Below, in pieces: positions 16,360 to 24,437 of a stretch of DNA of 64,000 nucleotides. The stretch's first letter is position 1, and each line of letters begins with the position of its first letter. Origin of the DNA: Desulfarculus sp. (GTDB lineage Bacteria > Desulfobacterota > Desulfarculia > Desulfarculales > Desulfarculaceae); the NCBI GenBank assembly GCA_016218705.1, contig JACRDC010000031.1:1-64000 (forward strand). The letters run 5' to 3'. Position numbers and translations under genes: made by a program. A model generated the notes under the pieces. That model was not told the DNA's origin. It worked only from the letters and a program-made list of their open reading frames with translations, and ran no database searches.

Positions 16360-18198
16360 CTATCTGCCTCCAATCTGGAGCTGCACGTGGCCGATGGCCT
16401 GATCATTGCGCAGCACCACCAGGCGCACGCCCTCGGGCCGGCCCTGGGCCAGGCCCCGGAAGGGCTCGGCGGACATGTCTATCAGGCTGCCGGCCAGGGG
16501 CACCCGCCGGCCCTGGCCATCCAGGGCCAGGGCCAGTCCGGCCTCGGTGGCGGTGATGTTGCTCTTGACGTCCATCACTTCCAGGCGCTCGTCCGGCGAG
16601 GCCAGCACCGTCTCGCCGTTGTGATAGACCAGCTTGTGCCCGGCCCGGCGCAGCACCAGGTAGTCCAGTTGGGCCGGGGCCACCTCCACCTGCATCAGGC
16701 CCAGGCGGCGGCCCAGTTGGCTGGCCGTCACCTGATAGCACTCCAGGCCCTCTTGGCCCTGGCACAGTGAATACTGTTTTTGCAACTCCCGGCCGCTATT
16801 GATGGTGTGCCCACGGTCCTCGCCCAGGTTGGCCTGGCCCGGTGGCTGATACCCCTTGAAGTCCACCTTGATGTGCGACTGGTCGCGCAGGTTGCTCATG
16901 ACATCGCGCAGCACGATGCGGTCACCCCTGACCACCCGGATACGCTCGCCGTCGGCCACCATCTGGCGCCGGCCCTCCACGTCCAGGACGAAGTAGAACA
17001 GGGTGGAGCGCACCATGGTGCTGGGATGGCGCTGGGCCGGGTCCACCTTGATCTCCACCCGGCCGATGTTCTGGTTGTCCTTGCGCACCAGGATGCCGGC
17101 GGGCTTGGTGATGGTCAGGGTCTGGCCCAGGTCGTTGACCGAGCCCAGGCCCTCGATGTCGCAGCTCAGGCCGCGCTCATAGTTGGCCTGGATGTGCTGC
17201 ACGGTCAGGCGGTCGCCCGGAGCCACCGTAAGGTGGGAGCCCTTGGCCACGGCCACGGGCTGGAAGTCGTTGACCTTGACCACCAGGAACTTGAACTCCG
17301 GGGCCGGCAGATTGGAGGGCGGGGTCTCGGGCACGATGCCCAACTGTTCCATGAAGGCGTTTATCACCAGGTTGTGGTGGCGAATCTTCATGGCCACGTT
17401 GGGTAGGCTCTTGCTGGACTCCACCCCGAAGGCCGGGATGTGGCAGCGGGTGAGGGCATAGAAGGTGGCGCTGAGGCGCTGTTCCTTGTGCTTGGAGCCG
17501 GCCTCGGACGTGCGGTGGTTGTTGAAGTGCAGGTGATACTTGGGGTCCTCGATGCGGGCGTTGACCTTGGGCAGGATGCCCTCGGCCATGCCCTTGAGGT
17601 CCAGCAGGCGGCCGTCGGGGGTCTTGTAGACATCGCTGTCGGCGATGAGCGACTGGCCGTAGCGCATGGGGTTGGCCAGGGGGCCTTCCCAGGTGGGGCG
17701 GTAATAACCGCTGCCGTCGTGCAGGTTCAGCAGCATGTCGCTCTCGGCCATGAGGGCCTTGAGCACCTCCACGATCTGCTTGTGCCGCCGGGCGGTGACC
17801 GGGTCGCCGAACTGGCGGTTCATGTCGCCGTCGGCCCCGCGGTTGTTCTGCATGATGGACAGGAAGTTGGCCCGGGGCACCACGATGAGGTTGCCCTGGG
17901 CCAGGGCGATGTCGGCGTAGAGGTCGGCCGAGAGAAAGCCCCCGGGCTCGTCGCCCTGGATGCCGCCAATGAGCATAAGGGTCTTGCCGCCCCGGGCGCC
18001 GTAGACGCGGTAGACGTTGAGCTCGTTGGGGGTGCCGGCGAAATAGACCTGGTGTTGGCGTCCCGGGCGGGCCGGCTCGGCGGCCAGGGCCGCCGGCGCG
18101 GCCAGGAACAGGGCCCACAGGGCCAGCCAGGCCGGCAGGTGACCATACCAAGGCTGGTATGCTCTGGCTTGTCTCTGGCTGTGCAGGTTGGTAGGCAC
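16360..18198 (-). CDS. Csd4/Pgp1-like M99 peptidoglycan carboxypeptidase
   Basis: A secreted 612-residue zinc peptidase that should trim peptidoglycan stem peptides. The signal peptide ends at about APAALAAEP. The zinc site is GGIQGDEPGG (Q81, E84) plus LLNLHDGSG (H160). A Gln in place of the usual first His is the mark of the Helicobacter Csd4 / Campylobacter Pgp1 family, where Gln, Glu and His bind zinc. VESSKSLP near residue 250 may supply the catalytic Glu. A long beta-rich C-terminal region follows. The GTG at 18198 is the only start between the upstream stop and the signal peptide, with AGGGG upstream. Confidence 0.75.
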   Translation of the reverse strand: MPTNLHSQRQARAYQPWYGHLPAWLALWALFLAAPAALAAEPARPGRQHQVYFAGTPNELNVYRVYGARGGKTLMLIGGIQGDEPGGFLSADLYADIALAQGNLIVVPRANFLSIMQNNRGADGDMNRQFGDPVTARRHKQIVEVLKALMAESDMLLNLHDGSGYYRPTWEGPLANPMRYGQSLIADSDVYKTPDGRLLDLKGMAEGILPKVNARIEDPKYHLHFNNHRTSEAGSKHKEQRLSATFYALTRCHIPAFGVESSKSLPNVAMKIRHHNLVINAFMEQLGIVPETPPSNLPAPEFKFLVVKVNDFQPVAVAKGSHLTVAPGDRLTVQHIQANYERGLSCDIEGLGSVNDLGQTLTITKPAGILVRKDNQNIGRVEIKVDPAQRHPSTMVRSTLFYFVLDVEGRRQMVADGERIRVVRGDRIVLRDVMSNLRDQSHIKVDFKGYQPPGQANLGEDRGHTINSGRELQKQYSLCQGQEGLECYQVTASQLGRRLGLMQVEVAPAQLDYLVLRRAGHKLVYHNGETVLASPDERLEVMDVKSNITATEAGLALALDGQGRRVPLAGSLIDMSAEPFRGLAQGRPEGVRLVVLRNDQAIGHVQLQIGGR

Positions 18199-18212
18199 CC
18201 CGCCCCTTTCCC

Positions 18213-18995
18213 CTATTGGGAGCGGGAAGAGCCCTTGGCCAGGGTCACGGGCAGGGCCTTGACCATGACCAGGTTCCCTTGCCGGGAATAGATTATGAAC
18301 TCCAGGGTCTCGAATTTTTTGTCGTCCAGGGAGGCCACCCGGGCCAGCACCCGGCGGTAGCGCTGCACCGAGAACGGCGTGCCCCGGTGGTAGTTCTGGG
18401 GCCGGCCCAGGGCGTTGAGGCGCATGGGCGGCCAGGCCTCGAACCACTGCCTGCCCTGGCGCTGGCCCTTGACCACCAGGGCGATGTAGCCCATGGCCGG
18501 GTCGCGGGGCTCGCGCTCGTTGATGAGGTCAAAGGAAACCACCAACTCGCCGCCCTCCACCCGTTGCTCCACGTTCTTGATGGACAGACGGTCGGAACTC
18601 TGGGGCTCGTCGGCCTGGGCGGCGGCCTCGCCGGCCTCGGACTCCTTGTCGGGGTCTTCCTTGGGCGGCGGGGGCTGGGCGGCCTTGCCCTTGGCCTTGC
18701 CGGGCAGGGCGGCGGCCCGCTCCTCGGCGGCCTGCTGGCTGAGTATGTCGCGGGTCTCCTGCTCCTGCACCAGGGATTCCAGACGTTCGGCCCGTAGCAT
18801 CAACAGGCGGGTGTCGTCGGCCACCTCGGCCAGGTGCAACTGCTGGCGGTAGAGCAGATAGGAGTTGCCGCCCACGCCGGCCACCATCACCAAGAGCACC
18901 AGCACCACAAGGTAGAGCCAGCCGCTGGACATGCTAAGCGAGCGCACCGGGCCGGACTTGCGCACCAAGAGGACATCGAAGCCGCGCTTGCTCAC
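18213..18995 (-). CDS. Single-pass membrane coiled-coil protein
   Basis: 260 residues: a basic cytoplasmic start (MSKRGFDVLLVRKSG), one membrane helix (WLYLVVLVLLVMVAGVGG), a periplasmic coiled coil (QQLHLAEVADDTRLLMLRAERLESL), a Pro/Lys/Glu linker and a C-terminal beta-rich domain. Starts of this type precede the coiled coil in many M23-family and other wall-enzyme organisers, but no catalytic domain is visible. It lies between the YkuD and M99 peptidase genes (14-nt gaps), so it probably anchors or links those enzymes. GTG start at 18995. Confidence 0.65.
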   Translation of the reverse strand: MSKRGFDVLLVRKSGPVRSLSMSSGWLYLVVLVLLVMVAGVGGNSYLLYRQQLHLAEVADDTRLLMLRAERLESLVQEQETRDILSQQAAEERAAALPGKAKGKAAQPPPPKEDPDKESEAGEAAAQADEPQSSDRLSIKNVEQRVEGGELVVSFDLINEREPRDPAMGYIALVVKGQRQGRQWFEAWPPMRLNALGRPQNYHRGTPFSVQRYRRVLARVASLDDKKFETLEFIIYSRQGNLVMVKALPVTLAKGSSRSQ

Positions 18996-19009
18996 GCCCT
19001 ACCCCGCAC

Positions 19010-20755
19010 TCAGGACCGCCCGCCGCGTCCGGCCAGGGCGGCGCGCCCCCCGGGCAGGGCCTCCCAGCGCTCGGAGACTATCTTCCAGTGCCCGCTTTTA
19101 AGCACCAGATCCAGGTGCTTGCGCCCCACGTCCCTGTGCCAGTCGGAGCGGTAGTGCTGCACGAAGACCACCTTGGCCTTGGTGCCCAGGATGGTCACCC
19201 GCACGTCGCGGGCCTCCACGCCGATGACCTTGTAGACCTTGCTCAGGTGGGTCTTGTGGGCCTGCCAGGCCTGGCGGTTCATGCCGTCGCTGTTGAACTC
19301 GGGCGCGTAGTAGCCGATGTACTCGCCCATGTTCTTGCCCTGCCAGGCCTTGACCCACCCGGCCACCATGGCCCGCACCTGCTCCTCGGGGGTGGCGGCG
19401 GGGGGCTTGGGCGGGGCGGCGGCCGGCTTGGCCGCGGGCTCGGGCTTGGGGGCCACTTCGGGCTTGGCCGGGGCCTTGGCCACCGGGGCGGGCTGGGCCG
19501 CGGCCACCTGCACCGGCGCCGGCTTGGGCGGCGGGGCCCAGGAGGCCAACAGCCGGGCCTGGGCGGCGTCGTCCACCACCCAGTGCGACGAGAGCAGACG
19601 GGCCTTGGTGGGGTCGGCCCCGCGCAGGTAGAAGCGCCGGCTGACCTGCAACTCGGCGCGGTTGGGTCCGCTGATGCGCTGCTCGGCCACCACCACCCAC
19701 TGGTCGCCCAGGCCGAAGAGGGCCATGCCTTGGGTCTGCACGCGGGGCTTGGGGTCCTGGGTGCCCCAGCCGGCCAGGCGCGCGGCCAGCTCGTCCAGTT
19801 CCTGCTGCTGGGATTGCTTCACGGCCCTGCCGGTCTTGAGCGCCAGGCTGTAACCCACGGCGGCCTCGGCCTCCTCCAGGGCGGCCAGCGATATTTTCTC
19901 CAGGTACTGGCAGGCCTTGACCCGCTCGTTCACCTCCGGCAGGCGCAGGCGGTCCACCACCACCACCGGGGTGTGGTGCTCCTTGATGGTGGAGGCCACC
20001 ACGGCCAGCTCGTCGTTGCGCAACACCACGCAGCCGTTGCTGGAGCGGGGCTTGAGCACCTTGTCGGTGCCGTGGATGAAAATGCCGTTGCCGTCGCGCC
20101 TCTCGAACTGGTCAAAGGGGTTGGGGTAGTTGAGGTGGATGGCCCGGTCGCCGAAGATGGTGATCTTGTTGTCCTCGTAGCGGTGGGTGGTGAAGTAGAT
20201 GCCCTCTGGCGTGCGCTCGTCGCCCTCGTTCTTCTTGCTGCCCTCCTGCATGCCCGTGGCGCAGGTGTACTCGTAGTCCAGGGACATCTCGCCCAGGTAG
20301 CGCAGCACCACCAGGCGCTGCCGGGCCTTGTCCACCACCAATAGCCGGTTCTCGGGCACCTTGCCCTGGTAGCAATAGACCAGTTCATGGGCCTGGGAGG
20401 CCGGGGCCTTGGACTCGGCCACCGGCACGGGGACTTCCTTGGGCGCGGCGGGGGGATCGGGAGGCCGAGGCGCGGGCATGTCGGCCGCCGGCGTCAGGGT
20501 GGCCACGGCGGCGGGTGCCGGCGAGGTGGGACTGGCGTTGGCCGGGGCTGTTTCGGCCAGGGCGGCGGGGGCGTTCTTGCCCGCCCGGTCGCTGCTTTTG
20601 GCCACGTGGACCACCCAGGCCGCGCCCAGGCCAGCGGTTAGCAACAGGGCAATCAGGGCTAAAAGCAAGCCCCGGCGCCAGCCTCCCCCGCCGCTGGTCT
20701 TGCGCGGCTTGAATAGAGAACGCCCATTTTTGATTGGTGCGTAATCCGCGCCCAT
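19010..20755 (-). CDS. Membrane-anchored YkuD peptidase with NTF2-like domain (Csd6/Pgp2-like)
   Basis: 581 residues. One membrane helix (about 27-50), a long Pro/Ala linker, then an L,D-transpeptidase/carboxypeptidase domain with the complete site IFIHGTDK (H228) and SSNGCVVLR (S239, C242, R246), a second Pro/Ala linker, and a C-terminal NTF2-like domain (VRAMVAGWVKAWQGKNMGEY onward). YkuD plus NTF2 is the layout of H. pylori Csd6 and Campylobacter Pgp2, which trim tetrapeptides to tripeptides for helical shape. ATG 20755 has GGAG 7 nt upstream; the frame continuing to 21001 has no support. First gene of the operon. Confidence 0.8.
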   Translation of the reverse strand: MGADYAPIKNGRSLFKPRKTSGGGGWRRGLLLALIALLLTAGLGAAWVVHVAKSSDRAGKNAPAALAETAPANASPTSPAPAAVATLTPAADMPAPRPPDPPAAPKEVPVPVAESKAPASQAHELVYCYQGKVPENRLLVVDKARQRLVVLRYLGEMSLDYEYTCATGMQEGSKKNEGDERTPEGIYFTTHRYEDNKITIFGDRAIHLNYPNPFDQFERRDGNGIFIHGTDKVLKPRSSNGCVVLRNDELAVVASTIKEHHTPVVVVDRLRLPEVNERVKACQYLEKISLAALEEAEAAVGYSLALKTGRAVKQSQQQELDELAARLAGWGTQDPKPRVQTQGMALFGLGDQWVVVAEQRISGPNRAELQVSRRFYLRGADPTKARLLSSHWVVDDAAQARLLASWAPPPKPAPVQVAAAQPAPVAKAPAKPEVAPKPEPAAKPAAAPPKPPAATPEEQVRAMVAGWVKAWQGKNMGEYIGYYAPEFNSDGMNRQAWQAHKTHLSKVYKVIGVEARDVRVTILGTKAKVVFVQHYRSDWHRDVGRKHLDLVLKSGHWKIVSERWEALPGGRAALAGRGGRS

Positions 20756-21135
20756 GCAAGACTCCACTACCGAGGTCCATAGCACGCAGGCGGTCCAACC
20801 ACAAGATATTTCTCGCGAGAGCCTGCCCCAAGCAGGTCCGCCCCCGGCGCCGGCGCCATGGCCCGCGCCGCCGTGTTGGAGCCATAATAGCAAGAAAACC
20901 CTGACCAAGCCACAATACAGTTCGTATGTGAAAGGGAAGAAGGCAAAGGGCGGCGCCAGGGCCGCTGGCCCCACGGCATAGATACTCAAGGGTCTACTCA
21001 CGCGCCTGCCGTGATCTTAAGCTTGCTGTTCAGCAAAAACCAGCGCGGGAAGGTCGGAGCCTTCCCAGGGGGCCCGGGAGTTCGGGCTGAGCCGCCGCGC
21101 GCTCCGCCAATGGCGGGCCGTGAGGTTTGGGAGCA

Positions 21136-21334
21136 ATACCAAGTTGCGATCAAACGAATAGTTGGTCGCAACTTGGCATGCGGGCCATGGACGGCCCGCC
21201 GGGCGCGTAAGCGCCTGGGAGGCTGGGCAAAAACCGGGGGGCCCACAAAGCGCTAGCTTTGTGGGGTGGAGTCACGCTTTTGCCCGGCCGATCAACAATC
21301 AAAGCCATTGATGGCTTTGATTGCATATTGGTAT
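21136..21334 (+). repeat. Hairpin-array repeat, copy A (199 bp)
   Basis: Bounded by ATACCAA and TTGGTAT. It contains, in order, a long stem starting ATACCAAGTTGCGATC, a GCGGGCC/GGCCCGC stem, a GGGCGC stem closed by a GTAA loop, a GGCTGGGCAAAA/TTTTGCCCGGCC stem, and a CAATCAAAGCCA/TGGCTTTGATTG stem. Within the loop of the fourth stem is an additional perfect 10-bp hairpin, CCCACAAAGC-GCTA-GCTTTGTGGG. Same orientation as copy C, opposite to copy B. No open frame for a transposase. Confidence 0.85.
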
Positions 21335-21706
21335 AAGGCCCGGCCCCGTGGGTTGGCTTACCTGGGCCTTGCCTTGGCCTTCCTGACCTGCCATCGCCCG
21401 CATCACCAAAAATCCATACAAGACGGCGAATATCCGCCACGGTCGCGGCCGCGCCAGTGTCCGCGCCGGCTGAAGATGGCCAAGCCCCGCCCCCCGGCGG
21501 GGGGGCCAGCCGGCTAACCGTTAGCCCCACATCATCTTTATCCGTTCCATGCCTTTCCATCCGGGTGGCGCTGACCTGGCCGCGCCTGGGTTTGAGCCAT
21601 GCTTCTCGGATGGCGCCAAGCCCCACGGAGACTCAAGCCCGCCGGCCTGGCCACCTCCCGTCCTCCTCTTTCTTCCCGCCATTTGCCTGGGGAGCCAAAA
21701 AAATAT

Positions 21707-21736
21707 TTGACAGGTTCTCGGGGGGCATGCTAAAAA
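21707..21736 (+). promoter_or_regulatory. Sigma-70 type promoter of the fad operon
   Basis: TTGACA (21707-21712) is followed after 18 nt by TAAAAA (21731-21736). Transcription would begin near 21743, so the first operator (21746-21763) covers the start site, as expected for repression. Confidence 0.65.
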
Positions 21737-21745
21737 TTGGCACAC

Positions 21746-21763
21746 TGAATGAAAGTTCATTCA
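21746..21763. promoter_or_regulatory. FadR-type operator 1
   Basis: TGAATGAAAGTTCATTCA has perfect 7-bp arms (TGAATGA / TCATTCA) around four bases. It agrees with the operator of the TetR-family fatty-acid regulator FadR of Bacillus subtilis (TGAATGA-N4-TCATTCA with a preferred centre). It overlaps the predicted transcription start. Confidence 0.75.
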
Positions 21764-21808
21764 GAATCAAAGCCGCCAAGGGCCGAGGGTTGTGCTCTGG
21801 CAGGTTAA

Positions 21809-21826
21809 TGAATGATAAATCATTCA
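21809..21826. promoter_or_regulatory. FadR-type operator 2
   Basis: TGAATGATAAATCATTCA has the same 7-bp arms as operator 1. The two sites are exactly 63 bp apart, six turns of B-DNA, so two bound dimers would face the same side. It lies within the leader, 44 bp before the fadN start. Confidence 0.75.
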
Positions 21827-21869
21827 TGCCGAGGGCGCTCTCGAGGACGCCCCGCCAAGGAGGATCTAC

Positions 21870-24305
21870 ATGTCCCACCCCATCAAGAAAGTGGGCGTGA
21901 TCGGCGCCGGGGTCATGGGCGCCACCATCGCCGCGCACATGGCCAACGTGGGCCTGACCACCGTGCTTCTGGACATCGTCCCCCCCAAGATGCCCCCCGA
22001 CCTGGCCAAGAAGGGTGTGAAGGAAGATTCCAAGGCCTTCCGCAACTTCTTCAGCCAGAACGGGCTCACCGGGGCGCTCAAGTCCCGGCCCGCCTCCTTC
22101 TACATTCCCGAGGACGCCGAGCTCATCACCACCGGCAACCTGGAGGACGACTTCAACCTCCTGGCCGACTGCGACTGGATCGTGGAGGTGGTCATCGAGC
22201 TCTTGAACGTCAAGAAGGACCTCCTGGCCCGCATCGAGAAGGTGCGTAAACCCGGGGCCATGGTCACCACCAACACCAGCGGCATCTCGGTGGCGGCCAT
22301 GAGCGAGCATCTGGGCGACGACTTCCAGCAGCACTTCTTCGGCACCCACTTCTTCAATCCGCCCCGCTACATGAAGCTCTTCGAGATCATCCCCGGGCCC
22401 AAGACCAAGCCCGAGTTGATCGAGAGCATGGCCCTGTTCGCCGAGAAGACCCTGGGCAAGGGCGTGGTCTACGCCAAGGACACCCCCAATTTCATCGCCA
22501 ACCGCGTGGGCACCTTCAACCTGGGCTACCTCAACATCCTCATGGAGGAGTTGGACCTGTCCATCGAGGAAGTGGACGCGCTCACCGGCACGGTGATCGG
22601 CCACCCGCGCATGGCCTCCTACAAGCTGGCCGACCTGGTGGGCCTGGACACCCTGGGCCACGTGGCGGCCAACGTCTACGAGAACACCCCCAACGACGAG
22701 CGCCGCGTCGCCTTCCAGCCCCCGGCCTGGTTCAAGGCCATGATCGAGAAGGGCTGGCTGGGCAACAAGACCAAGGGCGGCTTCTACAAAAAGGTCAAGG
22801 ACGAAAACGGCAAGAAGAAGACCCTGGTCTTGGACTACAAGACCATGGAGTACCGCGAGCCCAAGAAGGCCAAGTTCGCCTCCCTGGAGGCGGCCAAGCA
22901 GATGCCCGACCTGCAGGGCAAGCTCAAGACCCTGTTCTACGGCAAGGACAAGGCCGCGGCGTTCAACTTCAAGTCCTCCAGCGAGGGCCTGCTCTACGCC
23001 GCCAACCGCATCCCCGAGATCAGCGACGACATCGTCAACATTGACAACGCCATGCGCTGGGGCTTCAACTGGGAGGTCGGCCCCTTCGAGGGCTGGGACC
23101 TGCTGGGCCTGAAGAAGTCGGCGGCCAAGATGCAGGAGGCGGGCTACACCCTGCCGGCCTGGGTGGCCGAGATGATCGCCGCTGGCCACGAGTCCTTCTA
23201 TAAGGAAGAGGCCGGCGTCCGCTACTACTACGACATCCCCAGCAAGTCCTACAAGCCGGTGCAGGTCAGCCCGGACATCATCCTGCTGCCTGGCCTCAAG
23301 GCCCAGAACAAGCTGGTGGCCGGCAACAAGGGCGCCTCCCTGATTGACCTGGGCGACGGCGTGGCCTGCCTGGAGTTCCACAGCAAGATGAACTCCCTGG
23401 GCGAGGACATCATCAGCATGGTGGAGAAGTCCGCCGCCATCGTCAGCCAGCAGTTCGACGGCCTGGTCATCGCCAACCACGGCCAGAACTTCAGCGTGGG
23501 CGCCAACCTGATGATGGTGCTGTTTACCGCCCAGGAAGAAGAGTGGGACGACCTGGACTGGGCCATCAAGAAGTTCCAGGACTCCTTCATGAAGCTCAAG
23601 TACCTGGACAAGCCGGTGGTGGCGGCGCCCCATCAGATGGCGCTCGGCGGCGGCTGCGAGATCTGCCTGGCCTCCGACAAGGTAGTGGCCGCGGCCGAGA
23701 CCTACATGGGCCTGGTGGAGGTCGGCGTTGGCGTGATCCCGGCCGGCGGCGGCACCAAGGAGCTTCTGATCCGCAACACCAGCGAGCGCCTGTTCGAGGT
23801 GGCCAAGGGCGGGCTCTATCCCAAGCAGATACCGCTGCTGCCCTTCGTGGCCCGCGCCTTCGAGACCATCGCCATGGCCAAGGTGGCCACCAGCGCCAAG
23901 GAAGCCATCAAGATGGGCATCCTGCGCCCTAGCGATCATGTCAGCGTCAACGCCGACTACCGCATCAAGAAAGCCAAGGACACCGTGCTGGCCCTTAACC
24001 TGGAGGGCTACACCGCGCCCCGGCCGCTGAACAAGATTCGGGTCATGGGCCGCGACGCCATGGGCGTGTTCAAGTACGCCCTGTACAACATGCACAAGGC
24101 CGGATTCATCACCGACCACGACCTGGTGGTGGCGGCCAAGGTGGCCGAGGTGCTCACCGGCGGCAACGTGCTGCCCGAGACCGAGGTCACGGAGCAGCAC
24201 CTGCTGGACCTGGAGCGCGAGGCCTTCCTGAGCCTGTGCGGCACCAAGGGCACCCAGGCGCGCATGGCCCACATGCTCAAGACCGGCAAGCCTTTACGCA
24301 ACTAA
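21870..24305 (+). CDS. fadN: FadN-type 3-hydroxyacyl-CoA dehydrogenase / enoyl-CoA hydratase
   Basis: An 811-residue bifunctional enzyme for two steps of fatty acid beta-oxidation. The N-terminal Rossmann motif is VGVIGAGVMGATIAAHMA; the dehydrogenase core (NTSGISVAAMSEHLG, GTHFFNPPRYMKL) follows; the C-terminal part is an enoyl-CoA hydratase/isomerase fold (KPVVAAPHQMALGGGCEICLASD). The dehydrogenase-first order is that of Bacillus FadN, the reverse of E. coli FadB. ATG 21870 has AAGGAGG 7-8 nt upstream. First gene of fadN-fadA-fadE, under the two FadR-type operators. Confidence 0.9.
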   Translation: MSHPIKKVGVIGAGVMGATIAAHMANVGLTTVLLDIVPPKMPPDLAKKGVKEDSKAFRNFFSQNGLTGALKSRPASFYIPEDAELITTGNLEDDFNLLADCDWIVEVVIELLNVKKDLLARIEKVRKPGAMVTTNTSGISVAAMSEHLGDDFQQHFFGTHFFNPPRYMKLFEIIPGPKTKPELIESMALFAEKTLGKGVVYAKDTPNFIANRVGTFNLGYLNILMEELDLSIEEVDALTGTVIGHPRMASYKLADLVGLDTLGHVAANVYENTPNDERRVAFQPPAWFKAMIEKGWLGNKTKGGFYKKVKDENGKKKTLVLDYKTMEYREPKKAKFASLEAAKQMPDLQGKLKTLFYGKDKAAAFNFKSSSEGLLYAANRIPEISDDIVNIDNAMRWGFNWEVGPFEGWDLLGLKKSAAKMQEAGYTLPAWVAEMIAAGHESFYKEEAGVRYYYDIPSKSYKPVQVSPDIILLPGLKAQNKLVAGNKGASLIDLGDGVACLEFHSKMNSLGEDIISMVEKSAAIVSQQFDGLVIANHGQNFSVGANLMMVLFTAQEEEWDDLDWAIKKFQDSFMKLKYLDKPVVAAPHQMALGGGCEICLASDKVVAAAETYMGLVEVGVGVIPAGGGTKELLIRNTSERLFEVAKGGLYPKQIPLLPFVARAFETIAMAKVATSAKEAIKMGILRPSDHVSVNADYRIKKAKDTVLALNLEGYTAPRPLNKIRVMGRDAMGVFKYALYNMHKAGFITDHDLVVAAKVAEVLTGGNVLPETEVTEQHLLDLEREAFLSLCGTKGTQARMAHMLKTGKPLRN

Positions 24306-24331
24306 TAAAAGGCTTGCTTTAGATACGAAAC

Positions 24332-24401
24332 GAACAGGAGAGGGGGATAATGATGGAAAAACGTCGTGCGGGCGCCGTTAAGGTTAACCCCTCTCCTGTT
24401 C
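24332..24401 (+). promoter_or_regulatory. Stem-loop between fadN and fadA
   Basis: GAACAGGAGAGGGG (24332-24345) and CCCCTCTCCTGTTC (24388-24401) are a perfect 14-bp inverted repeat with a 42-nt loop. The left arm includes the AGGAG that would serve the small open frame at 24350, so folding would hide that ribosome site. It may set the fadA/fadN ratio by mRNA stability or by translational control; no T-run follows, so it is not a terminator. Confidence 0.7.
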
Positions 24402-24427
24402 AACATATTTCAGTCTTGGTCAGTTAG
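24350..24427 (+). CDS. Possible 25-residue leader peptide before fadA
   Basis: The frame starts ATGATG, preceded by AGGAGAGGGGG, and encodes MMEKRRAGAVKVNPSPV plus eight residues, ending TAG at 24425-24427. The stop overlaps the TTAGGAGG that serves fadA, and fadA begins 11 nt later, so a ribosome finishing this frame would sit on the fadA ribosome site. The 5' ribosome site is in the left arm of a perfect stem whose right arm is inside the frame. No homologue is known to me; the frame could be accidental. Confidence 0.4.
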   Translation: MMEKRRAGAVKVNPSPVQHISVLVS

Positions 24428-24437
24428 GAGGATTCCC

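Larger units (their letters stand above)
20756..21869. other. 1.1-kb intergenic region between two divergent operons
   Basis: No coding sequence can be supported. It must hold the promoter of the leftward cell-shape operon (AT-richer patch near 20870-20940) and holds the promoter and two operators of the rightward fad operon. A hairpin-array repeat occupies 21136-21334. Other fold-backs include GGCTAA-CCG-TTAGCC near 21510-21525 and a run of G/C near 21485-21500. Open frames listed by length alone (for example 21266-21517) run through the repeat. Confidence 0.6.

Noticed and set aside
21633-24272. 879-residue open frame antisense to fadN
   Set aside because: Its His/Val/Leu/Gly-rich composition is what GC-rich codons give on the opposite strand; no motif and no ribosome site.
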